Of a DNA stretch of 64,000 bases, positions 8,658 to 16,637 are shown one piece after another. Location: contig DFKZ01000054.1 of the NCBI GenBank assembly GCA_002373975.1, forward strand, positions 29,647 through 93,646, written 5' to 3'. The notes under the pieces are model-generated. The model saw only the letters and a list, made by a program, of their open reading frames with translations, searched no databases and had not been told where the DNA came from. How positions within the stretch are numbered: position 1 is the stretch's first letter; every line of letters begins with the position of its first letter. A program made the position numbers and the translations under genes. Origin of the DNA: Lachnospiraceae bacterium UBA3632. Its GTDB lineage: Bacteria; Bacillota; Clostridia; Lachnospirales; Lachnospiraceae.

Positions 8658-9446
8658 TTGCAAGGCAAAATAACAGACAGGGATCAAAAGAATAAAAAGA
8701 GAAATATGCTGCTGCTTAAGATCGCAGCTGTAGCCGGTGCTCTGCTTGTATGGCAGCTGGTGTCGATCATAGTAAACAGCAGGATCCTTCTTGTTGGCCC
8801 CTGGGAAGTTTTTTTGCGCCTTCTTACCATCTGGAAGGGCGACGAGTTCTGGACCTCTGTTTTTTTCAGCCTGGCTCATATCTTTGGAGGATTTATTGCC
8901 GGTCTGATGCTGGGGATCCTGTTTGCCTGTCTTGCTTACAGAATTAAAGCTCTTAAGATCATCCTGTGGCCTTGGATGGCCACCATCAAATCGGTACCGG
9001 TGGCTTCCTTTGTGGTGATATGCCTTATATGGCTCTCGCCTGCCAATCTCTCGATATTTATATCATTCCTGATCGTGCTTCCTATCGTTTACCAAAACAC
9101 TCTAACTGCCATGGAAGGGCTGGATCCCGCACTGACCGACCTTGCCAATATGGAAAAGCTGTCATATCCGAGGCAGCTGGTATATATATTCTTCCCGAAT
9201 ATAACGGATCAGCTGGTATCGACACTTTCGCTGACGGCAGGGATAGCATGGAAAGCGGGAATTGCTGCGGAAGTCATAGGAACGCCTCACGGCTCCATCG
9301 GAAGGCAGTTATATTTATCGAAGATATATCTCGCGACTGACGACCTTCTGGCATGGACAGTGATCATAGTGCTTTTAAGTGTCGGATTTGAAAAACTGAT
9401 CGTGTTTCTTACAAGAAAGATCATAGAAATAAAAGCTGCCGGATGA
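8658..9446 (+). CDS. ABC transporter permease (SsuC/TauC-like)
   Basis: This 262-residue membrane permease has about six hydrophobic segments and the cytoplasmic coupling-helix region ANMEKLSYPRQLVYIFFP followed by AGIAWKAGIAAEVIG, characteristic of the SsuC/TauC/NrtB family. The start is probably the TTG at 8658, with GAGG 9 nt upstream; an internal ATG at 8706 has a weaker context. It is cotranscribed with the preceding binding protein, but no ATPase gene of this transporter is present: the next gene is on the other strand. An ATPase supplied from elsewhere is therefore needed. The TGA stop codon lies in the loop of a hairpin that ends the operon. Confidence 0.88.
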   Translation: MQGKITDRDQKNKKRNMLLLKIAAVAGALLVWQLVSIIVNSRILLVGPWEVFLRLLTIWKGDEFWTSVFFSLAHIFGGFIAGLMLGILFACLAYRIKALKIILWPWMATIKSVPVASFVVICLIWLSPANLSIFISFLIVLPIVYQNTLTAMEGLDPALTDLANMEKLSYPRQLVYIFFPNITDQLVSTLSLTAGIAWKAGIAAEVIGTPHGSIGRQLYLSKIYLATDDLLAWTVIIVLLSVGFEKLIVFLTRKIIEIKAAG

Positions 9447-9458
9447 GTTGGCAGCTTT
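9432..9458 (+). terminator. Terminator-like hairpin containing the permease stop codon
   Basis: A perfect 9-bp stem AAAGCTGCC / GGCAGCTTT surrounds a 9-nt loop that holds the TGA stop (9444-9446). The T tract is short (TTTCTGTATTT), so termination may be partial. It separates two convergent genes. Confidence 0.6.
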
Positions 9459-9510
9459 CTGTATTTATAGGGAACTGTACGGTTGTTCTATGCGCGATGT
9501 TTGATCTTCT

Positions 9511-11301
9511 CTATTCTATCTGAGCGGCGTACAGGCTGTAATATGCTCCGCGCTTCGCCATCAGCTCTGAATGGCTTCCGCGTTCTTTTATCCTTCCGTC
9601 ATCCACGACGATTATCTCATCTGCATGCTCTATTGTGGAGAGCCTGTGTGCGATGATAAAGCAGGTCTTCCCCTTCATCAGCTTTTCCATGGCGCTCTGT
9701 ATATGCATTTCCGTGCGCGTATCGACATTAGAAGTGGCCTCGTCGAGTATCAGCATCCGGGCATCAAGCAGCATCGCACGGGCGATGGTAAGAAGCTGTT
9801 TCTGGCCTTTAGAGATATTTACACCGTCCTCTGTAAGGACTGTATTATAGCCCTCGGGCTGGTGCATTATGAAGGAGTGGATATGGGCGGCCTTAGCTGC
9901 GGCCACAACTTCCTCCATAGAGGCATCCTTTTTGCAATATGCGATATTGTCGAAGATCGTTCCGCCGAAGACCCATGTATCCTGCAATACCATCGCATAG
10001 GATCGTCTGAGGGATCTTCTTGTTAATTCTTTATTCTCATACCCGTCCACGCGGATCTCCCCGCTTGCGGGATCATAGAATCTCATAAGCAGATTGATGA
10101 GGGTTGTCTTTCCTGCTCCGGTGGGACCTACGACAGCGATGAGTTTTCCTGCGTCAGCCTTCAATGAGAAATCTTTGAGGATAAGCTTTTCGGGAGAGTA
10201 GCCAAAATCCACTTTCTTTACTTCCACATTCCCCTTTACATCCTGCAGTTCATATGCATCATTAATATCGGCAGGTTCCACATCCTCTGACAGAATGCGG
10301 TTAACACGCTCTGCTGCAGCGAGAGCCGACTGGAGTTCCCCTATGATATTGGCCGCCTCATTGATGGGCCCCGAAAACTTTCTCGAGTACAATACGAAAG
10401 ATGATACGCTGCCCAGAGTCATTCTTCCCAGAATATAGAGAAGAGCGCCGAAAATAGTGACCAGGCAGAGTGAGAGGTTGTTTACCATATTTACAGTGGG
10501 ACCAATGGTGGCATTCATGTAATCGGCATCATAATAAGCATCGGCAGCGATACGGTTGATGTTTCCGAAGCGTTTTACATACACCGGCTCACCTGCATAG
10601 CCCTGTATCACTTTCTGCGCTCCCACAGTCTCTTCCACAAAACCGTTCATCTCGCCCAGCCTCTTTGACCTGAGGGAAAACTTGGGTCTGGTGATGCCGG
10701 TCATCTTTTTGGTGTAAAGAAATGATGCGGGAATGGTGACGCACATTACCAGCACAAGTATGGGTGATATCTTGACCATCATGATGAAAGATCCGACTAT
10801 GGTAACGGTGCTGGCGAGTATCTGCACCACATCGGTTGAGAGTGAAGTGTTTATCACGTCTATGTCGTAGGAGATACGGCTGATGATATCTCCCGCCATA
10901 TGAGTATCGAAGTAGGAAACGGGAAGAGTCATCAGTTTGTCGAATACATCCTGACGCATCTTGCGGATTATCTTCTGGGTGATACTTCTCATAAGGAGCG
11001 AAAGCCCATAGGAGAGTGCCGCGGACACAACAAAGAAGACTGCCATGATCGCAGCGTAACGAAAGGCTGTCTCAAAATCCACCATGCCCTTTCCTTTGAG
11101 GGCGTCTATCGCCTTTCCCGAAAGCTCGGGGCCCACAAGAGCCAATGTATTTGAAGCCAGGGTGAGAAAGAGCGCAAAAAGCAAAAGGAGCTTGAATCTG
11201 CTCAGATAGCTCCACAAAAAGCGCAGTGCGGCCTTGGGATCCTTTGCGTGCTCCACTGCTTTTCCTCTTCCTACGATTACCGTTTTTTTGTCTTCTGCCA
11301 T
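9511..11301 (-). CDS. ABC exporter half-transporter, catalytically competent subunit
   Basis: This 596-residue protein has an N-terminal six-helix exporter domain (about 30-340) and a C-terminal ATPase domain. Motifs seen are Walker A GPTGAGKTTL, signature ISKGQKQLLTIARA (the usual LSGGQ altered to ISKGQ), Walker B MLILDEATSNVD with catalytic Glu, and switch His in IIAHRLSTIEHAD. It pairs with the upstream gene, whose own site is degenerate, to form a heterodimeric type IV multidrug-type exporter. The two genes are separated by 68 nt. The altered signature completes the degenerate site, and the intact Walker B and His complete the consensus site, as in TM287/288-like transporters. Substrate unknown. 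Confidence 0.93.
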   Translation of the reverse strand: MAEDKKTVIVGRGKAVEHAKDPKAALRFLWSYLSRFKLLLLFALFLTLASNTLALVGPELSGKAIDALKGKGMVDFETAFRYAAIMAVFFVVSAALSYGLSLLMRSITQKIIRKMRQDVFDKLMTLPVSYFDTHMAGDIISRISYDIDVINTSLSTDVVQILASTVTIVGSFIMMVKISPILVLVMCVTIPASFLYTKKMTGITRPKFSLRSKRLGEMNGFVEETVGAQKVIQGYAGEPVYVKRFGNINRIAADAYYDADYMNATIGPTVNMVNNLSLCLVTIFGALLYILGRMTLGSVSSFVLYSRKFSGPINEAANIIGELQSALAAAERVNRILSEDVEPADINDAYELQDVKGNVEVKKVDFGYSPEKLILKDFSLKADAGKLIAVVGPTGAGKTTLINLLMRFYDPASGEIRVDGYENKELTRRSLRRSYAMVLQDTWVFGGTIFDNIAYCKKDASMEEVVAAAKAAHIHSFIMHQPEGYNTVLTEDGVNISKGQKQLLTIARAMLLDARMLILDEATSNVDTRTEMHIQSAMEKLMKGKTCFIIAHRLSTIEHADEIIVVDDGRIKERGSHSELMAKRGAYYSLYAAQIE

Positions 11302-11369
11302 TTTGATCTGGTTACCTTATCAAAAGCTCCTGTAGAGGAGTGCTTGTTTCTGTGAAATGGATGCTGCTG

Positions 11370-13115
11370 TCATGCCAGGCTTCCGAGCTGGGACTGTGCG
11401 ATCTCTTTATAGACATCACAGTTTTCCATCAGCTCTTCATGCTTCCCGCAGCCTATCATTTTTCCGTCATCAAGTACGATTATTTTATCCATTTTCATGA
11501 CGGAGCTGATGCGCTGTGCCACACTTATCAGCACCGAATCCGAGTATTCGGAGGAGATGGCCTTTCGCACTTTTGCATCTGTCTTATAGTCGAGGGCGGA
11601 GGATGAATCATCCAGGATCAGTATTTCAGGTTTTCCGGCAAGCGCCCTGGCAATAAACAGCCTCTGTTTCTGGCCGCCGGAAAAGTCGCCGCCTTTTATG
11701 GATGCTTCGTGCTCAAATCCGCCTTCCTTGCCCATGATAAAATCATATGCCTGTGCCGCTTTCGAGGCTTTTTCCACTTCTTCGTGCGAAAGGTCTCTGC
11801 CAAAGCTGATATTTTCCTCGACAGTGTCCGCAAAGATCACATCATTCTGAAAGGCGGCGCCGAACTTGCTTCTCAGCTCGCCGGGCTCATATTCCTTGAT
11901 ATTTCTGCCTTCGACAAAAATGTCGCCGCAGGTGGTATCGTAATAGCGCATCAGCAGGCTGAGAATCGTGGACTTGCCTGAGCCTGTTGCGCCGATTATT
12001 CCCAGAGATTCGTTTTTGTCGACCGTGAAGCTTATGTTTTTGAGGACCAGCTTCTCGTCGGAGAGATCTTTTTGATCCCCGTAGGTAAATGATACATTCC
12101 TAAACTCTATGAGATGATCGGATGCTTTTGATCCATCCGCTGTAGGCGTGATCTTAAGATCGCTTTCCGAGTCCATTACATCCCACACGCGCGCAGCCGA
12201 AGCAGATGCTTTGGAGTAGTCCACAAAAATGCGGTTAACGGTGATAACAGCATTGAGGATCATGGTAAAGTAGGTGAGAAAGGCCACTATCACGCCGGGG
12301 AGCGAAGCGCCGGAATTGATGCGGAACGCACCGACTATGATGACGAGTACGAGTCCGAGGTTAAGGCTGAGACTGATAAAAGGACCGGACGCTGCCATAA
12401 CGCCGGCGGCTCTTAACTCGTTTTTGACTGTGGCGCTGTTTGCACCTTCAAAGCGCTCCTTTTCATAATCTTCCTTGGACAGAGCCTTAATGACGCGCAC
12501 GCCCGAAATATCTTCTCTTATGACTCGCACCATCTCGTCGACGGATGACTGCACTGCGGTATATAGAGGAACGCCCTTTCTTGAAATGGTAAAAACTATG
12601 ATAAACACAAATGGAAGAGTGGCAACGAGAGTGAGCGTAAGTACGGGATCAAGGGTGGCGGAGATGACAAGGCCGCCGGCAATGATAAGAGGAGCTCTTA
12701 CTCCGATGCGCTGTATGATATTAAAGAAGCCATGGATATTGTAGACATCGCTTGTGAGCCTCGAGACGAGAGACGGGATCCCGAAGCTGTCAGTCTGCTT
12801 GCCCGAAAGGCTCATTATCTTTTCAAAGAGGTCATCTCTTAAGGTCTTGATCGCTTCCTTTGAGGTCCATGCCGCGCGACGGTTTGCGAACATATTCATA
12901 AAACGAGCCAAAAGGGCAACAAGAACCATAAGCCCTCCCCAGAATATAAGGGGGACATAATTGCCTGAAGCTTTAACGGCCGGGACAACCTCGTCGAGGA
13001 TCTTGGCCATTATCCAGGGGATAAAGAGCTCCACGACCGTTCCGAGTATCTTTACGGTATAGCCCGAGATCAGTCTTTTTTTGTAAAATAACAGGTATTT
13101 TAATGCTCTGCTCAT
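11370..13115 (-). CDS. ABC exporter half-transporter, degenerate-site subunit
   Basis: This 581-residue exporter half has six membrane helices (about 1-310) and an ATPase domain with Walker A GATGSGKSTI and a canonical signature FSGGQKQRLFIARA. The Walker B ends ILILDDSSS, with Asp in place of the catalytic Glu, and the switch His is Gln (SVAQRISSV). These substitutions mark the degenerate-site partner of a heterodimer with the protein encoded at 9511-11301. The start has no recognisable ribosome site; a TTGACT/TATTAT pair with a short 15-nt spacer lies just upstream, giving a very short leader if real. The gene order, degenerate subunit first, is the same as in the second exporter of this window. 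Confidence 0.93.
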   Translation of the reverse strand: MSRALKYLLFYKKRLISGYTVKILGTVVELFIPWIMAKILDEVVPAVKASGNYVPLIFWGGLMVLVALLARFMNMFANRRAAWTSKEAIKTLRDDLFEKIMSLSGKQTDSFGIPSLVSRLTSDVYNIHGFFNIIQRIGVRAPLIIAGGLVISATLDPVLTLTLVATLPFVFIIVFTISRKGVPLYTAVQSSVDEMVRVIREDISGVRVIKALSKEDYEKERFEGANSATVKNELRAAGVMAASGPFISLSLNLGLVLVIIVGAFRINSGASLPGVIVAFLTYFTMILNAVITVNRIFVDYSKASASAARVWDVMDSESDLKITPTADGSKASDHLIEFRNVSFTYGDQKDLSDEKLVLKNISFTVDKNESLGIIGATGSGKSTILSLLMRYYDTTCGDIFVEGRNIKEYEPGELRSKFGAAFQNDVIFADTVEENISFGRDLSHEEVEKASKAAQAYDFIMGKEGGFEHEASIKGGDFSGGQKQRLFIARALAGKPEILILDDSSSALDYKTDAKVRKAISSEYSDSVLISVAQRISSVMKMDKIIVLDDGKMIGCGKHEELMENCDVYKEIAQSQLGSLA

Positions 13116-13199
13116 ATCAGATAGAATAATACCAAGTAAAAGACAGAGTCAAGAAAAGAGGGGGAAAAACAGAGTTTGAAAGATATCGCAAAATTTTTG

Positions 13200-13228
13200 T
13201 TGACAGCGGGCGGTTAATTGGATAAAAT
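13200..13228 (+). promoter_or_regulatory. Promoter of the tRNA cluster
   Basis: TTGACA (13200-13205), 17 nt, TAAAAT (13223-13228): near-consensus sigma-A promoter, with its -10 box ending 24 nt before tRNA-Arg. Confidence 0.8.
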
Positions 13229-13252
13229 GTTTGGGTATGTTAAAACATACTT

Positions 13253-13326
<74 letters not shown>

Positions 13327-13331
13327 TTTTA

Positions 13332-13442
13332 CAATTCGCTGCAAAGAACGCAGCGAATTGCGCAACGCTTCGCGTGAAATTGCGTTTTAAGGCATAACGC
13401 AATTTCCCAGCATCATAAAAGACATGATGCTGATTGCTACTA
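13332..13442 (+). repeat. Triple-hairpin element, copy A
   Basis: Three hairpins in a row fill the first half of the tRNA-Arg/tRNA-His spacer: H1 (13332-13360, perfect 11-bp stem, loop AAAGAAC), H2 (13376-13406, perfect 11-bp stem, loop TTAAGGCAT) and H3 (13408-13432, perfect 9-bp stem, loop AAAAGAC). A small hairpin ACGC-TTC-GCGT lies between H1 and H2, and a GCTACT tail follows H3. Copy B repeats the same order with the same loops but unrelated stem sequences. No protein is encoded here. Confidence 0.85.
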
Positions 13443-13562
13443 CAAGATGTCATAAAGGACATGACATCTTGCGCGATACTTCGCTTCGCTTCGTATGGAA
13501 AGCGCGTTGAGGCATCGCGCTTCCCATCAACATTGCAAAAGACGCAATGTTGATCGCTACTT
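13443..13562 (+). repeat. Triple-hairpin element, copy B
   Basis: This is the second copy, directly abutting copy A: H1 (13443-13471, perfect 11-bp stem, loop AAAGGAC), a mini-hairpin ATAC/GTAT around a TTCGC-repeat loop, H2 (13497-13524, 9-bp stem with one bulged A, loop TTGAGGCAT), H3 (13526-13554, perfect 11-bp stem, loop AAAAGAC) and tail GCTACT. Stems have no similarity to copy A, yet loops match at 6/7, 8/9 and 7/7 positions. The pattern points to selection on structure. Confidence 0.85.
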
Positions 13563-13637
13563 GGTGGGTATAGCACAGCTGGTTAGCGCGTCAGATTGTG
13601 GTTCTGAAGGTCGAGGGTTCGAATCCCTCTACCCACC
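13563..13637 (+). tRNA. tRNA-His (anticodon GTG)
   Basis: The acceptor has the extra G(-1):C73 pair diagnostic of tRNA-His (8-bp GGTGGGTA / TACCCACC). Anticodon stem TCAGA/TCTGA encloses loop TTGTGGT; T-arm is GAGGG TTCGAAT CCCTC. CCA is not encoded. Confidence 0.97.
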
Positions 13638-13691
13638 CTCTCGGGCAGGAGCTCCGTAATAAGGAGTTTATCAGATTCGCCGGGCCCATAT

Positions 13692-13763
13692 AGGGCTATC
13701 GCCAAGCGGTAAGGCACAGCACTTTGACTGCTGCATTCGGCGGTTCGAATCCGCCTAGCCCTG
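13692..13763 (+). tRNA. tRNA-Gln (anticodon TTG)
   Basis: Acceptor AGGGCTA / TAGCCCT, anticodon stem CAGCA/TGCTG with loop CTTTGAC, T-arm GGCGG TTCGAAT CCGCC, and discriminator G73 as expected for glutamine. The short D-loop is typical of Firmicute tRNA-Gln. Confidence 0.96.
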
Positions 13764-13795
13764 TTTTGAAGGTTTATCCTTCATTTTTATATTTC

Positions 13796-13868
13796 GGGAC
13801 ACTAGCTCAGTCGGTAGAGCACTTGACTTTTAATCAAGTTGTCGCGGGTTCGATTCCCGCGTGTCTCA
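13796..13868 (+). tRNA. tRNA-Lys (anticodon TTT)
   Basis: Acceptor GGGACAC / GTGTCTC, D-arm GCTC/GAGC, anticodon stem ACTTG/CAAGT with loop ACTTTTAAT centre TTT, T-arm GCGGG TTCGATT CCCGC. Last tRNA of the cluster, followed by a terminator. Confidence 0.97.
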
Positions 13869-13875
13869 CTGTTTT

Positions 13876-13906
13876 GGACCGAAAGCATCATGCTTTTGGC
13901 CTTTTT
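13876..13906 (+). terminator. Terminator of the tRNA cluster
   Basis: A 9-bp stem CCGAAAGCA / TGCTTTTGG (one G-T pair) with a 3-nt loop, extended by flanking GG/CC, is followed by CTTTTTG. It lies 8 nt after tRNA-Lys. Confidence 0.8.
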
Positions 13907-13953
13907 GTATTATATAAATCTATCATCCGGAATGCAGAGCGGCTTTCTGTAAT

Positions 13954-13984
13954 AAAAAAACCATCGGATAAACCCGATGGTTTT
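13954..13984 (-). terminator. Terminator of the CYTH gene
   Basis: On the minus strand, AAAACCATCGG / CCGATGG with a 6-nt loop is followed by TTTTTTTATTA. It lies 12 nt beyond the CYTH stop. The A/T tracts on both sides mean it may also work for the plus strand. Confidence 0.8.
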
Positions 13985-13995
13985 GAAATCTCTGA

Positions 13996-14505
13996 TCATT
14001 CCGGATCGTCTTTATAGACATCCGCCATTGCCATGTTCGAATTGTGGAATTCCTTGATGTATGTGACCTCGTCTCCGAACCAGTCGGGCGGAAGAAAGAT
14101 ATCGGCAGCATCGGTGCTTCCGAATTCAACTTCTGCCATTACCAGGGGAGAGAACGGTTCATCAAACACGTCCAGCTCTATGATAAGGCTGTATCCGTCG
14201 GGGGGCTTCGGTGCGCCTTCGATGACCTGCGGGTGCTCGAGAGGAATGATATAACGTCTTTTACAGATAACATTTCCGTCCGCTTTTAGGAGAAGATGAT
14301 AATATGCTTCTTTGGTGAGGGGCATGCTGATCTCCTCGCGGGCCATCATTCCCGATCCCTTATAGGTCATGTAATAATCGTCATCCTCGCGGCGTATGCG
14401 GATAACGGGGTTAATGTTAAGGTACGCCTGCTCGATCCTCTTGGATGGGTAATCTTCCAGGTCGGCAGGTATTTTTTTTATTAAAAATTTACGTTCGATT
14501 TCCAT
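13996..14505 (-). CDS. CYTH-domain protein (triphosphate tunnel metalloenzyme family)
   Basis: This 169-residue protein begins MEIERKFLIK, the ExExK signature that binds metal and triphosphate in CYTH/triphosphate tunnel metalloenzymes. Alternating basic and acidic strand motifs follow (VIRIRRE, YYMTYKGSG, EEISMPL, KRRYIIP, IIELDVF, MAEVEFGS), as expected of an eight-stranded tunnel. Bacterial single-domain members usually hydrolyse inorganic triphosphate; the substrate here is not known. A frame extends further upstream without a stop, but the ExExK start fixes the ATG ending at 14505. The gene is divergent from the DJ-1/PfpI gene, with an inverted repeat between them. Confidence 0.9.
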   Translation of the reverse strand: MEIERKFLIKKIPADLEDYPSKRIEQAYLNINPVIRIRREDDDYYMTYKGSGMMAREEISMPLTKEAYYHLLLKADGNVICKRRYIIPLEHPQVIEGAPKPPDGYSLIIELDVFDEPFSPLVMAEVEFGSTDAADIFLPPDWFGDEVTYIKEFHNSNMAMADVYKDDPE

Positions 14506-14536
14506 TGATAATGCTTCTTTTTCCCAAAAATAATAA

Positions 14537-14571
14537 TGATGTTGCGTTACATCACCACTTAAAAGTATAAT
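14537..14571 (+). promoter_or_regulatory. Divergent promoter region with inverted repeat
   Basis: TTGCGT (14542-14547), 18 nt and TATAAT (14566-14571) could drive the DJ-1/PfpI gene. A perfect inverted repeat TGATGT-N6-ACATCA (14537-14554) covers the -35 box, a position suited to an operator. No regulator was identified. Confidence 0.4.
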
Positions 14572-14611
14572 ATAAAATAAGAAAAAAAGAAAGTCCCAAG
14601 GAGGATAATGC

Positions 14612-15160
14612 ATGTCTGAGATAGCTGTAATGCTGGCAGAAGGCTTTGAAGAGATAGAGGGTCTCACCGTGGTTGACATTTGCCGCAGGTGTGGGATCGG
14701 TGTGACGACAGTTTCGATCACCAACGACAAGAATGTGATGGGTTCCCATGGTATTCCTGTGATCGCAGACAAGGTTTTCGGTGAAGTGGACTTTGGAAAG
14801 ATCGACATGATAGTACTTCCCGGAGGCAAAAAAGGAACTGACAATCTTGAAGCGTGCGAACCCCTGCTCGAGAAGGTCGATGAGTTTTATAAGACGGATA
14901 AATACGTTGCAGCCATTTGCGCGGCCCCCAGGATACTTGGTCACAGAGGCATTCTTAACGGCAGAGTTGCCTGCAGCTACCCCACGTTTGAGAGTCATCT
15001 CGAGGGAGCTGTTGTCACTCAGAATCCGGTGGAAAAATCCGATAATGTGATAACGGGAAGAGGCATGGGAGTATCCATAGACTTTGCACTTAAGGTTGCG
15101 GAGCAGTTCGTGGATAAAGAGACGGTAGATGACGTTGCCCTTGGCATAATATACAAATAA
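14612..15160 (+). CDS. DJ-1/PfpI family protein (class I glutamine amidotransferase-like)
   Basis: This 182-residue protein matches the DJ-1/YajL type: N-terminal AEGFEEIEG carries the conserved acidic residue, PGGKKGTDNL forms the loop near the active site, and AAICAAPRILG holds the reactive cysteine C103 at the nucleophile elbow. The end is IDFALKVAEQFVD. Family members act as protein or nucleotide deglycases, chaperones or oxidative stress proteins; the specific role is uncertain. A strong AAGGAGG lies 8 nt before the ATG, and a TATAAT box is 40 nt upstream. It appears to be a single-gene unit. Confidence 0.92.
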   Translation: MSEIAVMLAEGFEEIEGLTVVDICRRCGIGVTTVSITNDKNVMGSHGIPVIADKVFGEVDFGKIDMIVLPGGKKGTDNLEACEPLLEKVDEFYKTDKYVAAICAAPRILGHRGILNGRVACSYPTFESHLEGAVVTQNPVEKSDNVITGRGMGVSIDFALKVAEQFVDKETVDDVALGIIYK

Positions 15161-15223
15161 AACTCCCTGAGCGGAGCATTAATGCTGATATTGCCGATAT
15201 TTGTGTATTTTGGGAATTTAATA

Positions 15224-15252
15224 TTGACATTTCTGCTTCAAAGCTGTAAATT
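15224..15252 (+). promoter_or_regulatory. Promoter of rpsT
   Basis: TTGACA (15224-15229), 17 nt, TAAATT (15247-15252). The resulting leader is about 125 nt, long for a single small ribosomal protein gene. Confidence 0.65.
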
Positions 15253-15279
15253 TATGTAGTGTGCGTGGAAGCTCCCGTG

Positions 15280-15340
15280 TCAAGTTCGCTTTCCTCAAGG
15301 GTTTCGGAGAGTTTGAAGCTTTTGGGGAAGGTGAACTGGG
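15280..15340 (+). promoter_or_regulatory. Structured 5' leader of rpsT
   Basis: The leader contains an 11-bp stem GTTCGCTTTCC (15284-15294) / GGAAGGTGAAC (15326-15336) with two G-U pairs, closing a 31-nt loop region that has further short pairing. Long structured leaders of ribosomal protein genes commonly mediate autoregulation. No known leader class was recognised. Confidence 0.4.
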
Positions 15341-15383
15341 TTTCAACACATCTACCTATAATCAGTTGAAGGAGGTGTAAATA

Positions 15384-15647
15384 ATGGCAAATATCAAATC
15401 TGCAAAGAAAAGAATTCTTGTCAGCCGTCGTAACGCCGAGAAGAACAAGGCCGAGAAATCTGCAGTAAAGACTGCGATCAAAAAGGTTTATGCAGCTATT
15501 GAGTCCGGAGATAAGAACGCAGCGAAAGAGCAGCTTGTTTCTGCGACCAAGACCATAGAGATGGCAGGTTCCAAGGGCGTTTATCACAAGAACAACGTTG
15601 CCCGCAAGGTGTCTCGCATAACCAAGGCTGTCAACGCAATGGCTTGA
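15384..15647 (+). CDS. rpsT: 30S ribosomal protein S20
   Basis: This 87-residue basic protein is the primary 16S rRNA-binding protein S20. The start MANIKSAKKRILVSRRN and the alanine/lysine-rich three-helix layout with SKGVYHKNNVARKVSRI near the C-terminus are diagnostic, and the length is normal. AAGGAGGTG lies 8 nt before the ATG. It is a monocistronic unit with its own promoter, a long leader and a strong terminator. Confidence 0.98.
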   Translation: MANIKSAKKRILVSRRNAEKNKAEKSAVKTAIKKVYAAIESGDKNAAKEQLVSATKTIEMAGSKGVYHKNNVARKVSRITKAVNAMA

Positions 15648-15671
15648 TCATTAACGATAAATGAGCTTAAA

Positions 15672-15705
15672 AGTACCTGTACCCGTCATACAGGTGCTTT
15701 TTTTT
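15672..15705 (+). terminator. rpsT terminator
   Basis: Stem AGTACCTGTA / TACAGGTGCT (one G-T pair) with a 7-nt loop, followed by eight T. Confidence 0.93.
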
Positions 15706-15746
15706 AATCAAATAATATATAAAACATCAAAAAGCAGGAATAAAAA

Positions 15747-16637
15747 ATGAAAATAATCGATATCCTCAGCAAAAACAATATGTCTCTTTCATTCGAAGTT
15801 TTCCCTCCCAAGAAGGAGAGCAGCTTTGAGAGTGTAAAGAATGCCACGGAGGAGATTGCTGCCTGCAAGCCCGCATTTATGAGCGTGACCTACGGAGCGG
15901 GAGGAGGAACGAGCAAATATACTCTGGAGATAGCAAAGAATATCAGCGAGAAATACGGAGTCCCCACTCTGGCTCATCTTACATGTGTCTCTTCAAGCAA
16001 AGAAACGGTACATGAGCGCATCGAGGACATGAAAGCCGCAGGAATCAGAAATGTCATGGCCCTCAGGGGAGATCTCACACCTGAGCTTGAAGCCACGGAC
16101 CCTTCGACATGGGATTACCGACATGCAATAGAGCTTGTAAGGGAGCTGAAGGAAAGTGATGCGGATTTCTGCATCGGTGCAGCCTGCTATCCGGAAGTTC
16201 ATCCCGACAGCCCCAATCAGAAAGAGGATATTCTGCATCTTAAGGAAAAGGTTGAGGCCGGAGCGGATTTCCTTACCACCCAGATGGTGTTTGATAATAA
16301 TCTTTTCTTTAATTTCCTGTATAAACTGCGCGAGGCAGGCGTCACTGTGCCGGTCCTTCCCGGTATAATGCCCATCACCAACGCAAATCAGGTTGATCGT
16401 GCCATCAAGCTGTCGGGATCCTTTATGCCTCAGCGCTTTAAGAGCCTTGTGGATTATTTCGGAAGCGATCCCGAAGCAATGAAACAGGCCGGAATTGTGT
16501 ATGCAACCGATCAGATAATAGATCTTTACGCAAACGGGATCACAAATGTTCATGTATATTCCATGAATAAGCCGGATGTTGCAAAAGCGATCCTTGCGAA
16601 CCTTTCGAACATACTCGGAAAAGACTTTGGAAGATAA
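15747..16637 (+). CDS. metF: 5,10-methylenetetrahydrofolate reductase
   Basis: This 296-residue FAD enzyme reduces methylene-THF to methyl-THF, the methyl donor for MetH encoded downstream. Diagnostic segments are SFEVFPPKK near the N-terminus, FMSVTYGAGGGTS, HLTCVSSS, MALRGDL, ADFLTTQMVFDN and LPGIMPI. The length is normal for the short bacterial form. It opens a four-gene operon (metF, an MBL protein, a reactivation domain, metH); its stop codon overlaps the next start by one base (TAATG). AGCAGGAA lies upstream of the ATG. No riboswitch is visible in the 40-nt gap after the rpsT terminator. Confidence 0.97.
   Translation: MKIIDILSKNNMSLSFEVFPPKKESSFESVKNATEEIAACKPAFMSVTYGAGGGTSKYTLEIAKNISEKYGVPTLAHLTCVSSSKETVHERIEDMKAAGIRNVMALRGDLTPELEATDPSTWDYRHAIELVRELKESDADFCIGAACYPEVHPDSPNQKEDILHLKEKVEAGADFLTTQMVFDNNLFFNFLYKLREAGVTVPVLPGIMPITNANQVDRAIKLSGSFMPQRFKSLVDYFGSDPEAMKQAGIVYATDQIIDLYANGITNVHVYSMNKPDVAKAILANLSNILGKDFGR

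Noticed and set aside
13332..13562. CRISPR array
   Set aside because: The units are hairpins with variable stems, not identical repeats with unique spacers; there is no cas gene and only two copies.
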